From positions 248,001-312,000 of the forward strand of contig NZ_JAGDEL010000005.1 of the NCBI RefSeq assembly GCF_017497975.1: a DNA stretch of 64,000 nucleotides, in the 5' to 3' direction. Under the pieces are notes generated by a model that was given only the letters and a program-made list of their open reading frames with translations, was not told the origin of the DNA and made no database searches. The stretch comes from Metabacillus bambusae. Its GTDB lineage: Bacteria; Bacillota; Bacilli; Bacillales; Bacillaceae. Positions 1-7,192 of this stretch are shown here, one piece after another; position 1 is the stretch's first letter; the number at the start of each line of letters is the position of its first letter. Made by a program: the position numbers and the translations under genes.

Positions 1-367
1 CCCCTTTTGCTTGGATATAGGTTGCCGTAAATGGCACACCTGCTGCATTGTGATAAAACAAGGCAGAGTCATGGTCAACATAGTGAGGAGCGAGACCTGC
101 TGCTTTTAATTGCTCTGGTGTTGCATCCTTTGTTAGCTTATAGACCATCGTTGCGATCATTTCTAAATGAGCAAATTCCTCTGTTCCGATATCATTTAAT
201 AAGCCGATAACTTTACTTGGAATTGTATAGCGCTGATTTAAATAACGTAATGCTGCAGCTAATTCTCCGTCTGCACCACCATATTGCTCAATTAAATATT
301 TTGCAAGAGTTGGATTACACGTACTCACCTTTACGGGGTATTGGAGCTTTTTTTCGTATACCCACAT
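1..367 (-). CDS. cotJC: Spore coat protein CotJC (manganese catalase family), 3' part outside window
   Basis: Reading the minus strand from an ATG at 367 gives a protein beginning MWVYEKKLQYPVKV and continuing with LAKYLIEQYGGADGELAAA and EEFAHLEMIA, which is the CotJC / manganese-catalase ferritin-like fold with its E..H metal ligands. About 122 codons are visible and the frame is open to the window edge, so the C-terminal part is missing. A GGAGAG ribosome site lies 6 nt before the ATG. It is the last of three co-directional genes (cotJA, cotJB, cotJC). In B. subtilis this operon is transcribed by sigma E in the mother cell and its products are assembled into the spore coat. Family assignment is secure; catalase activity is inferred from the family. 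Confidence 0.93.
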   Translation of the reverse strand, partial: MWVYEKKLQYPVKVSTCNPTLAKYLIEQYGGADGELAAALRYLNQRYTIPSKVIGLLNDIGTEEFAHLEMIATMVYKLTKDATPEQLKAAGLAPHYVDHDSALFYHNAAGVPFTATYIQAKG

Positions 368-424
368 GTTCATCTCTCCTCTCGTATGAAAAGGATCGGA
401 ACATCGCCGATCCTTAATTTGTCT

Positions 425-685
425 TTACACCTGCCATGGCCATGGAGCAGTTCCCCAGCTCCAATTTGCATCTGCAAAACTACCACCAAACTGCTGAAGC
501 ATCCCGAACTTCGCCTCAAACGATTGCTTAAGCTGCTTACTTTGTAAAGCAAACTGATTGAATTGCTGAAGTGCTTGAACATCATGCGGATGTGTATCAA
601 GATAAAGTGTAAGCTCAACAAGGGCAAAATCAACTGCTTGAATCTCCTCAAGTAGCTGGTAATATTCATCAGGTAATTGCTGCAC
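425..685 (-). CDS. cotJB: Spore coat protein CotJB
   Basis: An 86-residue acidic, helical protein with the family features [31 protein letters not shown] and a Trp-rich tail ending [12 protein letters not shown]. Length matches CotJB. It starts 5 nt after the stop of cotJA and is followed by cotJC after a 57-nt gap, so the three are almost certainly one operon. CotJB is a coat-associated protein needed with CotJA and CotJC for normal assembly of the inner coat; its biochemical role is not known. Nothing is unusual in the sequence. Confidence 0.92.
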   Translation of the reverse strand: MQQLPDEYYQLLEEIQAVDFALVELTLYLDTHPHDVQALQQFNQFALQSKQLKQSFEAKFGMLQQFGGSFADANWSWGTAPWPWQV

Positions 686-690
686 ACGTA

Positions 691-936
691 CTACCCCCTT
701 TTTCCCTCATAAGGATTCTCATATGGATCATACAATGCTGGCCAAAGAGTCCCCTTTTTCAACGCAACCTTAGGTGGAAACTGCTGAAGGTTTGGCGGCT
801 GAAACCCCATATATAGTTGTGGCGGTGTTGAATAAAACTTCAATCCGATTGGTCGACAAGGATCAAAACAACTATGAAACGGTCTATAGGCTTTCATTGG
901 GGTGAACGTTGCTTGTTGCACATGAGGAACATTCAT
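691..936 (-). CDS. cotJA: Spore coat-associated protein CotJA
   Basis: A proline-rich protein of 81 residues with the CotJA signatures [27 protein letters not shown] (in part) and [15 protein letters not shown]. The frame is open up to a GTG at 954, but the ATG at 936 has an AAAGGTG ribosome site 6 nt upstream while the GTG has none, so 936 is chosen. First gene of the cotJ operon. In B. subtilis the operon is sigma-E dependent and coat assembly of CotJC needs CotJA. I did not find a convincing sigma-E promoter by eye in the 300 bp upstream. Confidence 0.92.
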   Translation of the reverse strand: MNVPHVQQATFTPMKAYRPFHSCFDPCRPIGLKFYSTPPQLYMGFQPPNLQQFPPKVALKKGTLWPALYDPYENPYEGKRG

Positions 937-1257
937 ATCTTTCACCTTTATCACACCTCTTTTTTATGTGGAAAAGTGGCTATCACTACACTTGTGGTAT
1001 TTTACCTACCCACTTTAGACCACTATTTTTCATACAGAAGCTATTTATGAGTTTTTTGTACTCTACCACCATCATATTCATGGCAGAATCATACTTATGA
1101 GTGTTTTATAGAAAAAGTTTGAAATTTATTTAAGTTGGTTAAGCTTCTTTTTTGGGGTTATTGATTGGGGATGGTTTTTGATGAGAGGTGAGGATGGAAA
1201 TTGTTTATTTTGATTTTTTCTGGCTTTAATTGAATGTCAATAATCAATATATATGTT

Positions 1258-1473
1258 GCGGATTGAATCACTTTTTTGATTTATTGAACCACTTTTCTCT
1301 GGGATTGAACCACCTACTTGATTTATTGGACCATTTTTCTCTGGGATTGAACCACTTACACATTTTATTGAACAATACCGAATATTCAACCTCTCCTGAC
1401 GTTGCAGATTGAACCACTTTTTTGAATTATTTAACCACAAATCATTTGAATTGAACCAAATCCGCTTCAACCT
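1258..1473. repeat. 21-bp phased intergenic array, core TTGAACC
   Basis: The core TTGAACC (or a one-base variant) starts at 1263, 1284, 1305, 1326, 1347, 1368, then, after one slipped or lost copy, at 1409, 1430 and 1451. The spacing is 21 bp in each run. In the first five copies the spacers alternate between two types, giving a 42-bp super-period. It lies in the 770-bp gap between cotJA and the lipoprotein gene, with no plausible coding sequence. Weak open frames across it (both strands) are by-products of the stop-free 7-codon repeat. The same core, inverted, forms the array near 31.8 kb. Confidence 0.85.
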
Positions 1474-1516
1474 TCTCTATCATTGAGCGAATTGTCCCAA
1501 TGTCCAATCCACAGAA

Positions 1517-1640
1517 CAAAAGCGCAAGCGCCTTGAACAGCCTCGGGCAAATAAGACGCTTAAGAATAGAAGGTGTTCTTTACCTTCAATTCTTAAGTGG
1601 CTTATGACCTCGAGGGGCTAGGCGCTGGAGCTGGATGCCA
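1517..1640. repeat. Interspersed intergenic repeat, family A, copy 1
   Basis: Begins AAAAGCGCAAGCGCC and ends GGCGCTGGAGCTGGA, with an internal hairpin made of CTTAAGAATAGAAGG and CCTTCAATTCTTAAG. Closely similar copies occur at 8884-9005 and 20835-20955, and reduced copies near 41276, 51754 and 60066. The ends pair with each other (GCGCC/GGCGC), so the transcript would fold into a large stem-loop. Similar GCGCAAGCGCC...GGAGCTAGAC elements are common between genes in Bacillaceae genomes; function unknown. Confidence 0.8.
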
Positions 1641-1684
1641 AGCGCTTGTCCACAGTACAAGAATTTTATAATTTCCTAGACGAC

Positions 1685-1713
1685 AAAAAAGGCCAACTAA
1701 AAGTTAGCCCTTT
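1685..1713 (-). terminator. Rho-independent terminator of the lipoprotein gene
   Basis: On the minus strand GGGCTAAC, loop, GTTGGCC is followed by a run of six T. It starts 11 nt after the stop codon of the lipoprotein gene. Confidence 0.75.
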
Positions 1714-1723
1714 CACAACACAT

Positions 1724-2050
1724 TTATTCTTTTTCATTCTCGCCTTCAGCGTTACCTTCTTCTGTTGTACCTTTATCTGTACCTTCTTCTGTTGTACCTT
1801 TATCTGTACCTTCTTCTGTTGTACCTTCCTCAGTGCCTTCTTCTTCCATTAGTTCACCAGCATCTTCTCCATTACCTTGTGGGTCCATGTTTTCATCTAG
1901 GTTTTCGTCTACTGGAGATTCACCGTTTTCGTCAGGTAGTTGCTCGTTCGTATCTTCTGGTGGTGCAGGGTCTTGGTCATCAGCACATCCAGTTACGATT
2001 ATTGCTGCAAGAAGTGGACCTGATAAGGCCATTAGCCATTTTTTATTCAT
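1724..2050 (-). CDS. Small acidic lipoprotein with tandem repeats
   Basis: A 108-residue secreted lipoprotein of unknown function. The N-terminus MNKKWLMALSGPLLAAIIVTGC is a type II signal peptide with lipobox VTGC, so the mature protein would start at a lipidated Cys22. The rest is low-complexity and strongly acidic, ending in near-perfect copies of a GTTEEGTDK unit (about residues 80-105) encoded by a 30-bp tandem repeat, which is a likely site of length variation. The frame extends 6 codons further up, but the ATG at 2050 has AAAGGAGC 8 nt upstream. It stands alone with its own terminator. I do not recognise a family beyond the lipoprotein signal. Confidence 0.75.
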   Translation of the reverse strand: MNKKWLMALSGPLLAAIIVTGCADDQDPAPPEDTNEQLPDENGESPVDENLDENMDPQGNGEDAGELMEEEGTEEGTTEEGTDKGTTEEGTDKGTTEEGNAEGENEKE

Positions 2051-2183
2051 TATAATTGCTCCTTTCATTAATACGTTTTTTTGACAGGTACTTTGTTATG
2101 TTTCCCTGATTTAATAAATTCATTCTTGCAAGGAACGATATTATCTATATAGACATGCTTCCTTTCGATGAAACCTGTTGAAT

Positions 2184-2410
2184 AAAAAAGGCTATTTTCG
2201 CAAACTTTGTTACTATATAACAAGTATTGGGGAATGGTTGATTGCAGCGAGAGATGCTCGCTTTCCGCAGTGCGGGCGGTGAGCCTCCTCGGCGTAAACG
2301 CCTGCGGGGTCTCACCTGTCCCGCTGCTCCCGCAGGAGTCTCGCACCTCCGCTCTAATCAACCTGAATTAGTTTTTGTTTGAAAAACAACAATCTCTTAG
2401 AAAAGGGACA
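2184..2410. repeat. MITE-like interspersed repeat, family B, copy 1
   Basis: About 225 bp, GC-rich in the centre (TTTCCGC...GAGCCTCCTCGGCG...CTGCGGGGTCTCACC...CCCGCAGGAGTCTCGC), flanked by AT-rich ends resembling AAAAAGGCTATTTTCGCAAA on one side and the inverted AACAATCTCTTAGAAAAGG on the other. The same arrangement occurs at 49951-50178 (opposite orientation) and 53472-53676, and a copy with different ends at 10303-10483. Open frames over these copies are artefacts of the repeat. No transposase is present, so it would have to be moved in trans if it is mobile. Confidence 0.8.
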
Positions 2411-2411
2411 T

Positions 2412-2454
2412 AAAAAAAAGACAAACGACCTAGTTGTGGTCAATTTGTCTCTTT
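2412..2454 (-). terminator. Rho-independent terminator of fabZ
   Basis: Minus-strand hairpin GACAAATTGACC / GGTCGTTTGTC followed by eight T, immediately after the fabZ stop codon. Confidence 0.85.
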
Positions 2455-2456
2455 GC

Positions 2457-2897
2457 TTATTCTTCCTCTTTTTTCTCACCTAGTGCAAACATGATTTCTG
2501 CTTCACATACGATTTCTCCATCAACGGTTGCTGTTGCTTTTCCTTTTCCAAGTGCTCCTCTTGAGCGGATGATTTCGACTTCAAGTCGTAATTGGTCACC
2601 TGGCTTAACTTGTTTTTTAAAGCGACAATTGTCGATGCCTGTGAAGAAAGCTAATCTACCACGGTTTTCCTCTTTTTTAAGCATTGCAACTGCACCTACC
2701 TGTGCAAGTGCTTCAACAATTAGTACTCCAGGCATAACTGGGTAATCTGGGAAATGGCCATTAAAAAATTCTTCGTTTGCAGTTACATTTTTAATACCTA
2801 CCGCATGTTTTCCTTCTTCAACCTCTAAAACTCGATCAACTAATAAAAATGGATAACGGTGTGGAATGATTTCTTTAATTTGTTGGATATCTAACAT
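2457..2897 (-). CDS. fabZ: 3-hydroxyacyl-[acyl-carrier-protein] dehydratase FabZ
   Basis: A 146-residue hot-dog fold dehydratase that removes water from (3R)-hydroxyacyl-ACP in the fatty acid elongation cycle (type II FAS, cytoplasm). The sequence shows [13 protein letters not shown] near the N-terminus and the active-site helix [14 protein letters not shown] with catalytic His48, followed by Glu62 in VEALAQ. Full length for the family. GGAG precedes the ATG. It stands downstream of the flagellar/mbl cluster as in B. subtilis, but the gap and the terminator at 3034 suggest it has its own promoter. It carries an ordinary terminator. Confidence 0.96.
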   Translation of the reverse strand: MLDIQQIKEIIPHRYPFLLVDRVLEVEEGKHAVGIKNVTANEEFFNGHFPDYPVMPGVLIVEALAQVGAVAMLKKEENRGRLAFFTGIDNCRFKKQVKPGDQLRLEVEIIRSRGALGKGKATATVDGEIVCEAEIMFALGEKKEEE

Positions 2898-3033
2898 TGT
2901 ATGTACTCCTTACATGTTTTTTTGATAAATTTCAGCGCCTAGCAACTGGGGCATTTGTAACTTATGATTTTGATAAAAGGTATTCATAAGGTCTTATGCT
3001 AGTCAGATGTAACCACGGTATTATGTATACGAC

Positions 3034-3056
3034 AAAAGGAAGGTATTCACCTTCCC
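3034..3056 (-). terminator. Terminator after the EpuA-like gene
   Basis: Minus-strand GGAAGGT-GAAT-ACCTTCC followed by TTTTGT, between the EpuA-like gene and fabZ. Short but perfect stem. Confidence 0.65.
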
Positions 3057-3080
3057 TATATGCAAAGTATAATCTTCTGT

Positions 3081-3368
3081 TTATTCTTTTTCAACCAAAT
3101 CAATAATATGCTGCCATGTTGATTCATCAAGTGCATCTGCAGGATTACCGTCGCCAATAATACCATAGCCTACAATTAGTCCAACAAGGGTACTAAGCAC
3201 CATGAAAATTAGCACGAGCAAAATCCTCACCCATATCGGTATTAATCTGATACGAATACGGAGTCGATTTTTATCATTTTGTTCGTTTGTGTTTTGTTCC
3301 TTCTTGGCTTTTTTTGCTTTTTTTACTTCTTCTCGGCTAGCTACTTTTGCTACTTCTTTTGCAACCAA
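3081..3368 (-). CDS. EpuA-family small membrane protein (often misnamed RNA polymerase beta subunit)
   Basis: A 95-residue protein: a charged Lys/Glu-rich N-terminal 35 residues, an Arg-rich stretch, one transmembrane helix (about residues 47-70, VRILLVLIFMVLSTLVGLIV), and a short extracytoplasmic tail with GDGNPADALDESTWQHIIDLV. This pattern is the EpuA family, which databases often label DNA-directed RNA polymerase subunit beta although it is not one. The start is a TTG at 3368 with GGAG 9 nt upstream. It follows flhP by 12 nt and probably belongs to the mbl-flhO-flhP transcript. Function unknown; the conserved position near fabZ and mbl hints at an envelope role. Confidence 0.8.
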   Translation of the reverse strand: MVAKEVAKVASREEVKKAKKAKKEQNTNEQNDKNRLRIRIRLIPIWVRILLVLIFMVLSTLVGLIVGYGIIGDGNPADALDESTWQHIIDLVEKE

Positions 3369-3380
3369 TAGTCTAAACTC

Positions 3381-4211
3381 CTATCTTACACCATTTATTA
3401 ATCCCAACATTTGGTCACCCATTGTGATGGATTTTGCATTCATCTGATAGGAACGTTGTGAGATCATTAAATCGGTCATTTCCTTTGATAAGTCTACATT
3501 TGACATTTCAAGCGCACCTTGCTGCATCGATACTTCGTTTCGAAGTTCCCCATCTAAAAAGGTAAGCACATCATTGAGTTGATTATTGCCTAAATCCTTT
3601 AAGCTATAGCGATTATTCCCGTTTTGAACAAGCATTTGTGGTCGATCAAATTGTACAACACCTAGGTCGAATATCTGTGGAAGTTCCTCATCATTTCTCG
3701 GAACGGCTGTAATTGTCCCGTCCTTTGAAATCACTAGTTCCTTAAAATTATCTTCAAACATAATTGGGTTTTGATTTTCATCAAGGACTTGATTTCCTTC
3801 TGCTGTCGCTAGCATTAAACGATTTGTACCATCTGTTGTAGGTGATAGATAAAGTGCACCATCCCTAGTATACTGAGTTTCTCCATTAACATCGATTTGG
3901 AAGAACTGATTTGGTACAGTTAACGCTATATCTAATGCTCTCCCGGTTTGTTTCAGACTTCCTTGAGTAAAGACAAGACTGCTTCCGAGCTTGGCACCTG
4001 TTCCTTGACTAATCCCTAATTCGCCATAAGTGTTTGTTTCTTCTGGCTCGTTTGTTTGATTAGCATATTGCTGACGAACGAGTTCAGAAAATGATGTTTC
4101 TGTTCGTTTATAGCTTTGCGTATCAATATTCGCTAAATTGTGGCCGATGGTATCAAGCTGTTTTTGTAGCTGGCCCATTGTATTAGTCGCTGTAATCATT
4201 GAGCGTAACAT
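3381..4211 (-). CDS. flhP: Flagellar hook-basal body rod-family protein FlhP
   Basis: A 276-residue axial flagellar protein of the FlgG/FlgF family. The N-terminal LDTIGHNLANIDTQSYKRT matches the conserved rod-protein motif, and the C-terminus ends with the partner motif VDLSKEMTDLMISQRSYQMNAKS, both of which form the coiled core of the rod. No signal peptide, as expected for substrates of the flagellar type III export apparatus. It lies 15 nt after flhO. In B. subtilis flhO and flhP sit next to mbl outside the main fla/che operon and form the distal rod. An AGGGGGAA ribosome site precedes the ATG. Confidence 0.93.
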   Translation of the reverse strand: MLRSMITATNTMGQLQKQLDTIGHNLANIDTQSYKRTETSFSELVRQQYANQTNEPEETNTYGELGISQGTGAKLGSSLVFTQGSLKQTGRALDIALTVPNQFFQIDVNGETQYTRDGALYLSPTTDGTNRLMLATAEGNQVLDENQNPIMFEDNFKELVISKDGTITAVPRNDEELPQIFDLGVVQFDRPQMLVQNGNNRYSLKDLGNNQLNDVLTFLDGELRNEVSMQQGALEMSNVDLSKEMTDLMISQRSYQMNAKSITMGDQMLGLINGVR

Positions 4212-4226
4212 AATCTGTTCCCCCTA

Positions 4227-5033
4227 TTATCTTAAGCGGCCAATTTCATTCACGGCCTTATCCATACTTTTATCATATGCTTGTAGAACCTTTTGATTTG
4301 CTTCGAATGAACGATAAGCTGTCATCATATCTGTATAAGTTCGTCCAACATCAACAGTAGAATTTTCTAAGTAATTTTGTTTTAAGCTGTAGGTTATTTC
4401 ACCATTATTGAGCGCTGTAGGTAATGCCTGTTCATCAACCGTTCGAAATAAGCCATTGCCTTCTTTTACAAGGTTACGGACATCATCTTCAAAGCGTACA
4501 TCAATTTGTGCAACGAACTCACCATCTGCAAATATATCGCCATCTGCAGTTATTTGATAGTTGCTTGATTGAAAGGATATCGGCTGACCAGTTGTTGATA
4601 AAACTTGGTTTCCATCAGAAAGTAATGTTCCATTTTCATCAAGTGTGAAATGTCCATTTCTCGTGTAGCGCTCTTCCCCTGCTTGATTCTCTACTGCAAA
4701 AAGCAGTGCACCTTTTACATTTGTTTCTTGATTTAATGGTACATTTTGTTCGATAAGGGCTACATCACTCTTTAACCCAGTTTCACGTAGCCCCCCTTGA
4801 ATGTTTTGACTATTTAGCTCTTGTAAATAAACACCTGTGTTTAATGTCCCGACTGTTGCTGGAACAGGGCTATTGTCCATTCTTTTTAATAGCATCTCTG
4901 GAAATGCACGAATGGAAGATTGATCTGCTTTGTAGCCAGGTGTGTTGGAGTTTGCCATATTATTAGAAAGCATCTCCGTACGCTTTTGCTGTGTGAGCAT
5001 CCCTGCAGTTGCTGTATATAAACCTCTTAACAT
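4227..5033 (-). CDS. flhO: Flagellar hook-basal body rod-family protein FlhO
   Basis: A 268-residue distal-rod protein with the motif MLRGLYTATAGMLTQQKR and MLSNNMANSNTPGYK at the N-terminus, and YTDMMTAYRSFEANQKVLQAYD at the C-terminus. The frame stays open to 5069, but the ATG at 5033 is the one spaced 9 nt from GAGGTGG and begins exactly at the family's MLRG. It is exported by the flagellar secretion system. Upstream lies mbl after a 200-bp gap with a terminator, so flhO-flhP-EpuA probably have their own promoter, although I could not fix a sigma-D type one by eye. Confidence 0.93.
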   Translation of the reverse strand: MLRGLYTATAGMLTQQKRTEMLSNNMANSNTPGYKADQSSIRAFPEMLLKRMDNSPVPATVGTLNTGVYLQELNSQNIQGGLRETGLKSDVALIEQNVPLNQETNVKGALLFAVENQAGEERYTRNGHFTLDENGTLLSDGNQVLSTTGQPISFQSSNYQITADGDIFADGEFVAQIDVRFEDDVRNLVKEGNGLFRTVDEQALPTALNNGEITYSLKQNYLENSTVDVGRTYTDMMTAYRSFEANQKVLQAYDKSMDKAVNEIGRLR

Positions 5034-5214
5034 GTTTAACATCCACCTCAGTAATAGATTTCCGCACAATCTGAATTCTTTCGACAGAATTCCCTATCAT
5101 TAATTATAAAGGAGAACGACTGTTTTCTCATTACATTTTTTTAGGAAATGTATGCTATATTTTTGGGGGATTTATACAAAATTTTAGGAGGAAAGAATCA
5201 TTTTTCTTTTTTCT

Positions 5215-5246
5215 ATAACAAAAGAGTCTGAAAATCAGACTCTTCA
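5215..5246 (-). terminator. Rho-independent terminator of mbl
   Basis: Minus-strand stem AGAGTCTG-ATTT-CAGACTCT followed by TTGTT, 13 nt beyond the mbl stop. Confidence 0.8.
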
Positions 5247-5258
5247 TCGTACTTTTTA

Positions 5259-6260
5259 TTAAACTAGTTTTTTGCGTGGGAGACGATCCATATTATCTAG
5301 CATAATTCCTGTACCGATTGCAACGCAATCCATAGGTGCTTCTGCAACTAGAACCGGTACCTTTAGCTCCTCGGCTAAAAGTTGATCTAAGCCATTTAAA
5401 AGGGCTCCACCACCGGTTAAAATAACACCACGATCAATGATGTCTGCAGAAAGCTCTGGTGGAGTACGCTCTAGGACGCTTTTAGCTGCTTGTACAATAA
5501 CAGCAACTGATTCGCGAAGTGCATCATGTACTTCTTTGGAATTCACTGTAATTGTTCGAGGTAGACCTGTTACCATATCACGGCCACGTATGCTAATTTC
5601 TTCATTACGTCCGCCTGGGAATACTGTTGCAACATTTACTTTAATGTCTTCAGCCGTACGTTCACCAATTAAAAGCTTGTATTCACGTTTAATGTAATTT
5701 AAAATTTCGAGGTCAAACTTGTCCCCTGCCATTTTAATTGAAGAGGCGGTGACAATATCGCCCATTGATAAAACAGCGACATCTGTAGTACCACCGCCAA
5801 TATCAACTACCATATTTCCATAAGGTTGGAAGATGTCCATTCCAGCACCAATTGCTGCTACTTTTGGTTCTTCCTCAAGATAAACATTTTTCCCACCGCT
5901 TTTTTCAGCTGCTTCTCTAATTGCCTTTTGTTCAACTGATGTAATATTCGTTGGGCAACAAATCAGCATGCGCGGTTTTGAAAGTAATCCTTTTACATTT
6001 AGCTTATTAATAAAGTGTTTTAACATCGCTTCTGTTACTTCAAAATCTGCAATTACACCATCTTTTAAAGGACGAATTGCAACAATATTCCCAGGAGTAC
6101 GTCCTACCATACGTCTAGCTTCTTCACCAACAGCAAGAACCTTCCCTGAATTCTTGTCTAGCGCAACAACCGATGGCTCATTAAGCACAATGCCTTTACC
6201 TTTAACATGTATCAATACATTTGCTGTACCAAGATCTATACCAATATCCCTCGCAAACAT
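5259..6260 (-). CDS. mbl: Rod shape-determining protein Mbl (MreB-like actin)
   Basis: A 333-residue bacterial actin, exactly the length of B. subtilis Mbl. It starts MFARDIGIDLGTANVLIHVKG (phosphate-binding loop 1) and contains VVDIGGGTTDVAVLS (loop 2) and GVILTGGGALLNGLDQ (adenosine loop). It polymerises at the membrane and directs lateral cell-wall synthesis with MreB and MreBH. The frame is open to 6326, but AAGGAGGATAT directly precedes the ATG at 6260 and the family starts there. Located between spoIIID and flhO as in B. subtilis. Confidence 0.97.
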   Translation of the reverse strand: MFARDIGIDLGTANVLIHVKGKGIVLNEPSVVALDKNSGKVLAVGEEARRMVGRTPGNIVAIRPLKDGVIADFEVTEAMLKHFINKLNVKGLLSKPRMLICCPTNITSVEQKAIREAAEKSGGKNVYLEEEPKVAAIGAGMDIFQPYGNMVVDIGGGTTDVAVLSMGDIVTASSIKMAGDKFDLEILNYIKREYKLLIGERTAEDIKVNVATVFPGGRNEEISIRGRDMVTGLPRTITVNSKEVHDALRESVAVIVQAAKSVLERTPPELSADIIDRGVILTGGGALLNGLDQLLAEELKVPVLVAEAPMDCVAIGTGIMLDNMDRLPRKKLV

Positions 6261-6414
6261 TCTATCTATATCCTCCTTGCAAATCTTCATTCCTCTAATT
6301 ACTAACCTAATTAAGTATTGTATCATAAAATCATAAAAATAGTATGATTTTGTAAAATAAATTAACTAGTTTATGTAGGAATTTGTCGATTTACAAAGAA
6401 TTAGATAGAAATTT

Positions 6415-6690
6415 TTATTTAACTGGCTGTTCTTCTAAAATCTCATCCTTTTTGTACTTAAGCTTAGTTGCTTCACCACCCCGAAGATGTCGTATTGATT
6501 TATGGTAATCAAGAATTTCCTTTACCTCATTCGCAAGATCAGGATTTATTTCAGGTAGCCTCTCCGTTAAATCTTTATGGACGGTACTTTTGGAAACTCC
6601 AAATTCCTTCGCAATCACGCGAACTGTTTTCTTTGTCTCCACGATATACTTCCCAATCTTGATTGTGCGTTCTTTGATGTAATCGTGCAC
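6415..6690 (-). CDS. spoIIID: Stage III sporulation transcriptional regulator SpoIIID
   Basis: A 91-residue DNA-binding protein almost identical to B. subtilis SpoIIID: HDYIKERTIKIGKYIVETK, the helix-turn-helix VRVIAKEFGVSKSTVHKDL (about residues 22-40) and a basic C-terminal region HLRGGEATKLKYKKDE that makes minor-groove contacts. It activates and represses mother-cell genes between the sigma-E and sigma-K stages. A longer frame begins at 6747, but the family start corresponds to a GTG at 6690, 11 nt after GGGAGG; I use that. The lone start codon GTG and position next to mbl agree with B. subtilis. Confidence 0.97.
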   Translation of the reverse strand: MHDYIKERTIKIGKYIVETKKTVRVIAKEFGVSKSTVHKDLTERLPEINPDLANEVKEILDYHKSIRHLRGGEATKLKYKKDEILEEQPVK

Positions 6691-7144
6691 ACCACTCGAC
6701 CTCCCTAATATGGATGTGAGAAGTGTGAAATGAGACTCGCATACCAAGACACTGTGGCTGACTTTCTCTTAGATGAATGTATGATGCCTCTTTTACTGCG
6801 ATTAGAATGTACACTCACGATCCCTCACCTCAAACACTCTCTTTGATAGGTTTGTAACATTTTATTAGCTTGGGTCAAAGATTATGCAAGAAAAGTCAAG
6901 AGGGACAAGGGTTTATTTAAGTTTTTTTAAATTTCATTACATTTTGGTGTGATTTTAGTGGTTTTTGGAGGTTCATTAGATGAGGATTTATTTTTAGAAC
7001 GACAATTTCGAGTTTTTACTTTTTGCCTTGTGTTTGATTATTTCCCGAGAAATTTGTCGATTGGATATAATTGGGTTTTGTTTTGTTGATGGTTTTTTGA
7101 GTTTGAGTTAAATATCGGAAATGTTTTTTATTTTTTCTTCAAAA
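6691..7144. other. Intergenic region upstream of spoIIID, no gene seen
   Basis: About 450 bp, very AT-rich on its left part. A CATACATT on the minus strand near 6779-6786, about 90 nt upstream of spoIIID, resembles a sigma-E -10 element, which would fit known control of spoIIID, but I could not assign a good -35 at proper spacing. No coding frame with a ribosome site was found. Confidence 0.4.
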
Positions 7145-7184
7145 GAAAAAAGGATAACGATGTGAAATCATCATTATCCCTTTT
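7145..7184 (-). terminator. Rho-independent terminator of the symporter operon
   Basis: Minus-strand stem AAAGGGATAATGATG / CATCGTTATCCTTTTTT, directly after the symporter stop codon, with a T-rich tail. Confidence 0.85.
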
Positions 7185-7192
7185 CAATATTA

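Noticed and set aside
1230-1470. 60- and 77-codon frames on both strands
   Set aside because: Translation of the TTGAACC array; no ribosome site and clear DNA-level periodicity.
2068-2361. 97-codon minus-strand frame, and similar frames at 50004-50186 and 53513-53701
   Set aside because: They run through family-B repeats, where GC-rich sequence lacks stops; no homology or ribosome site.
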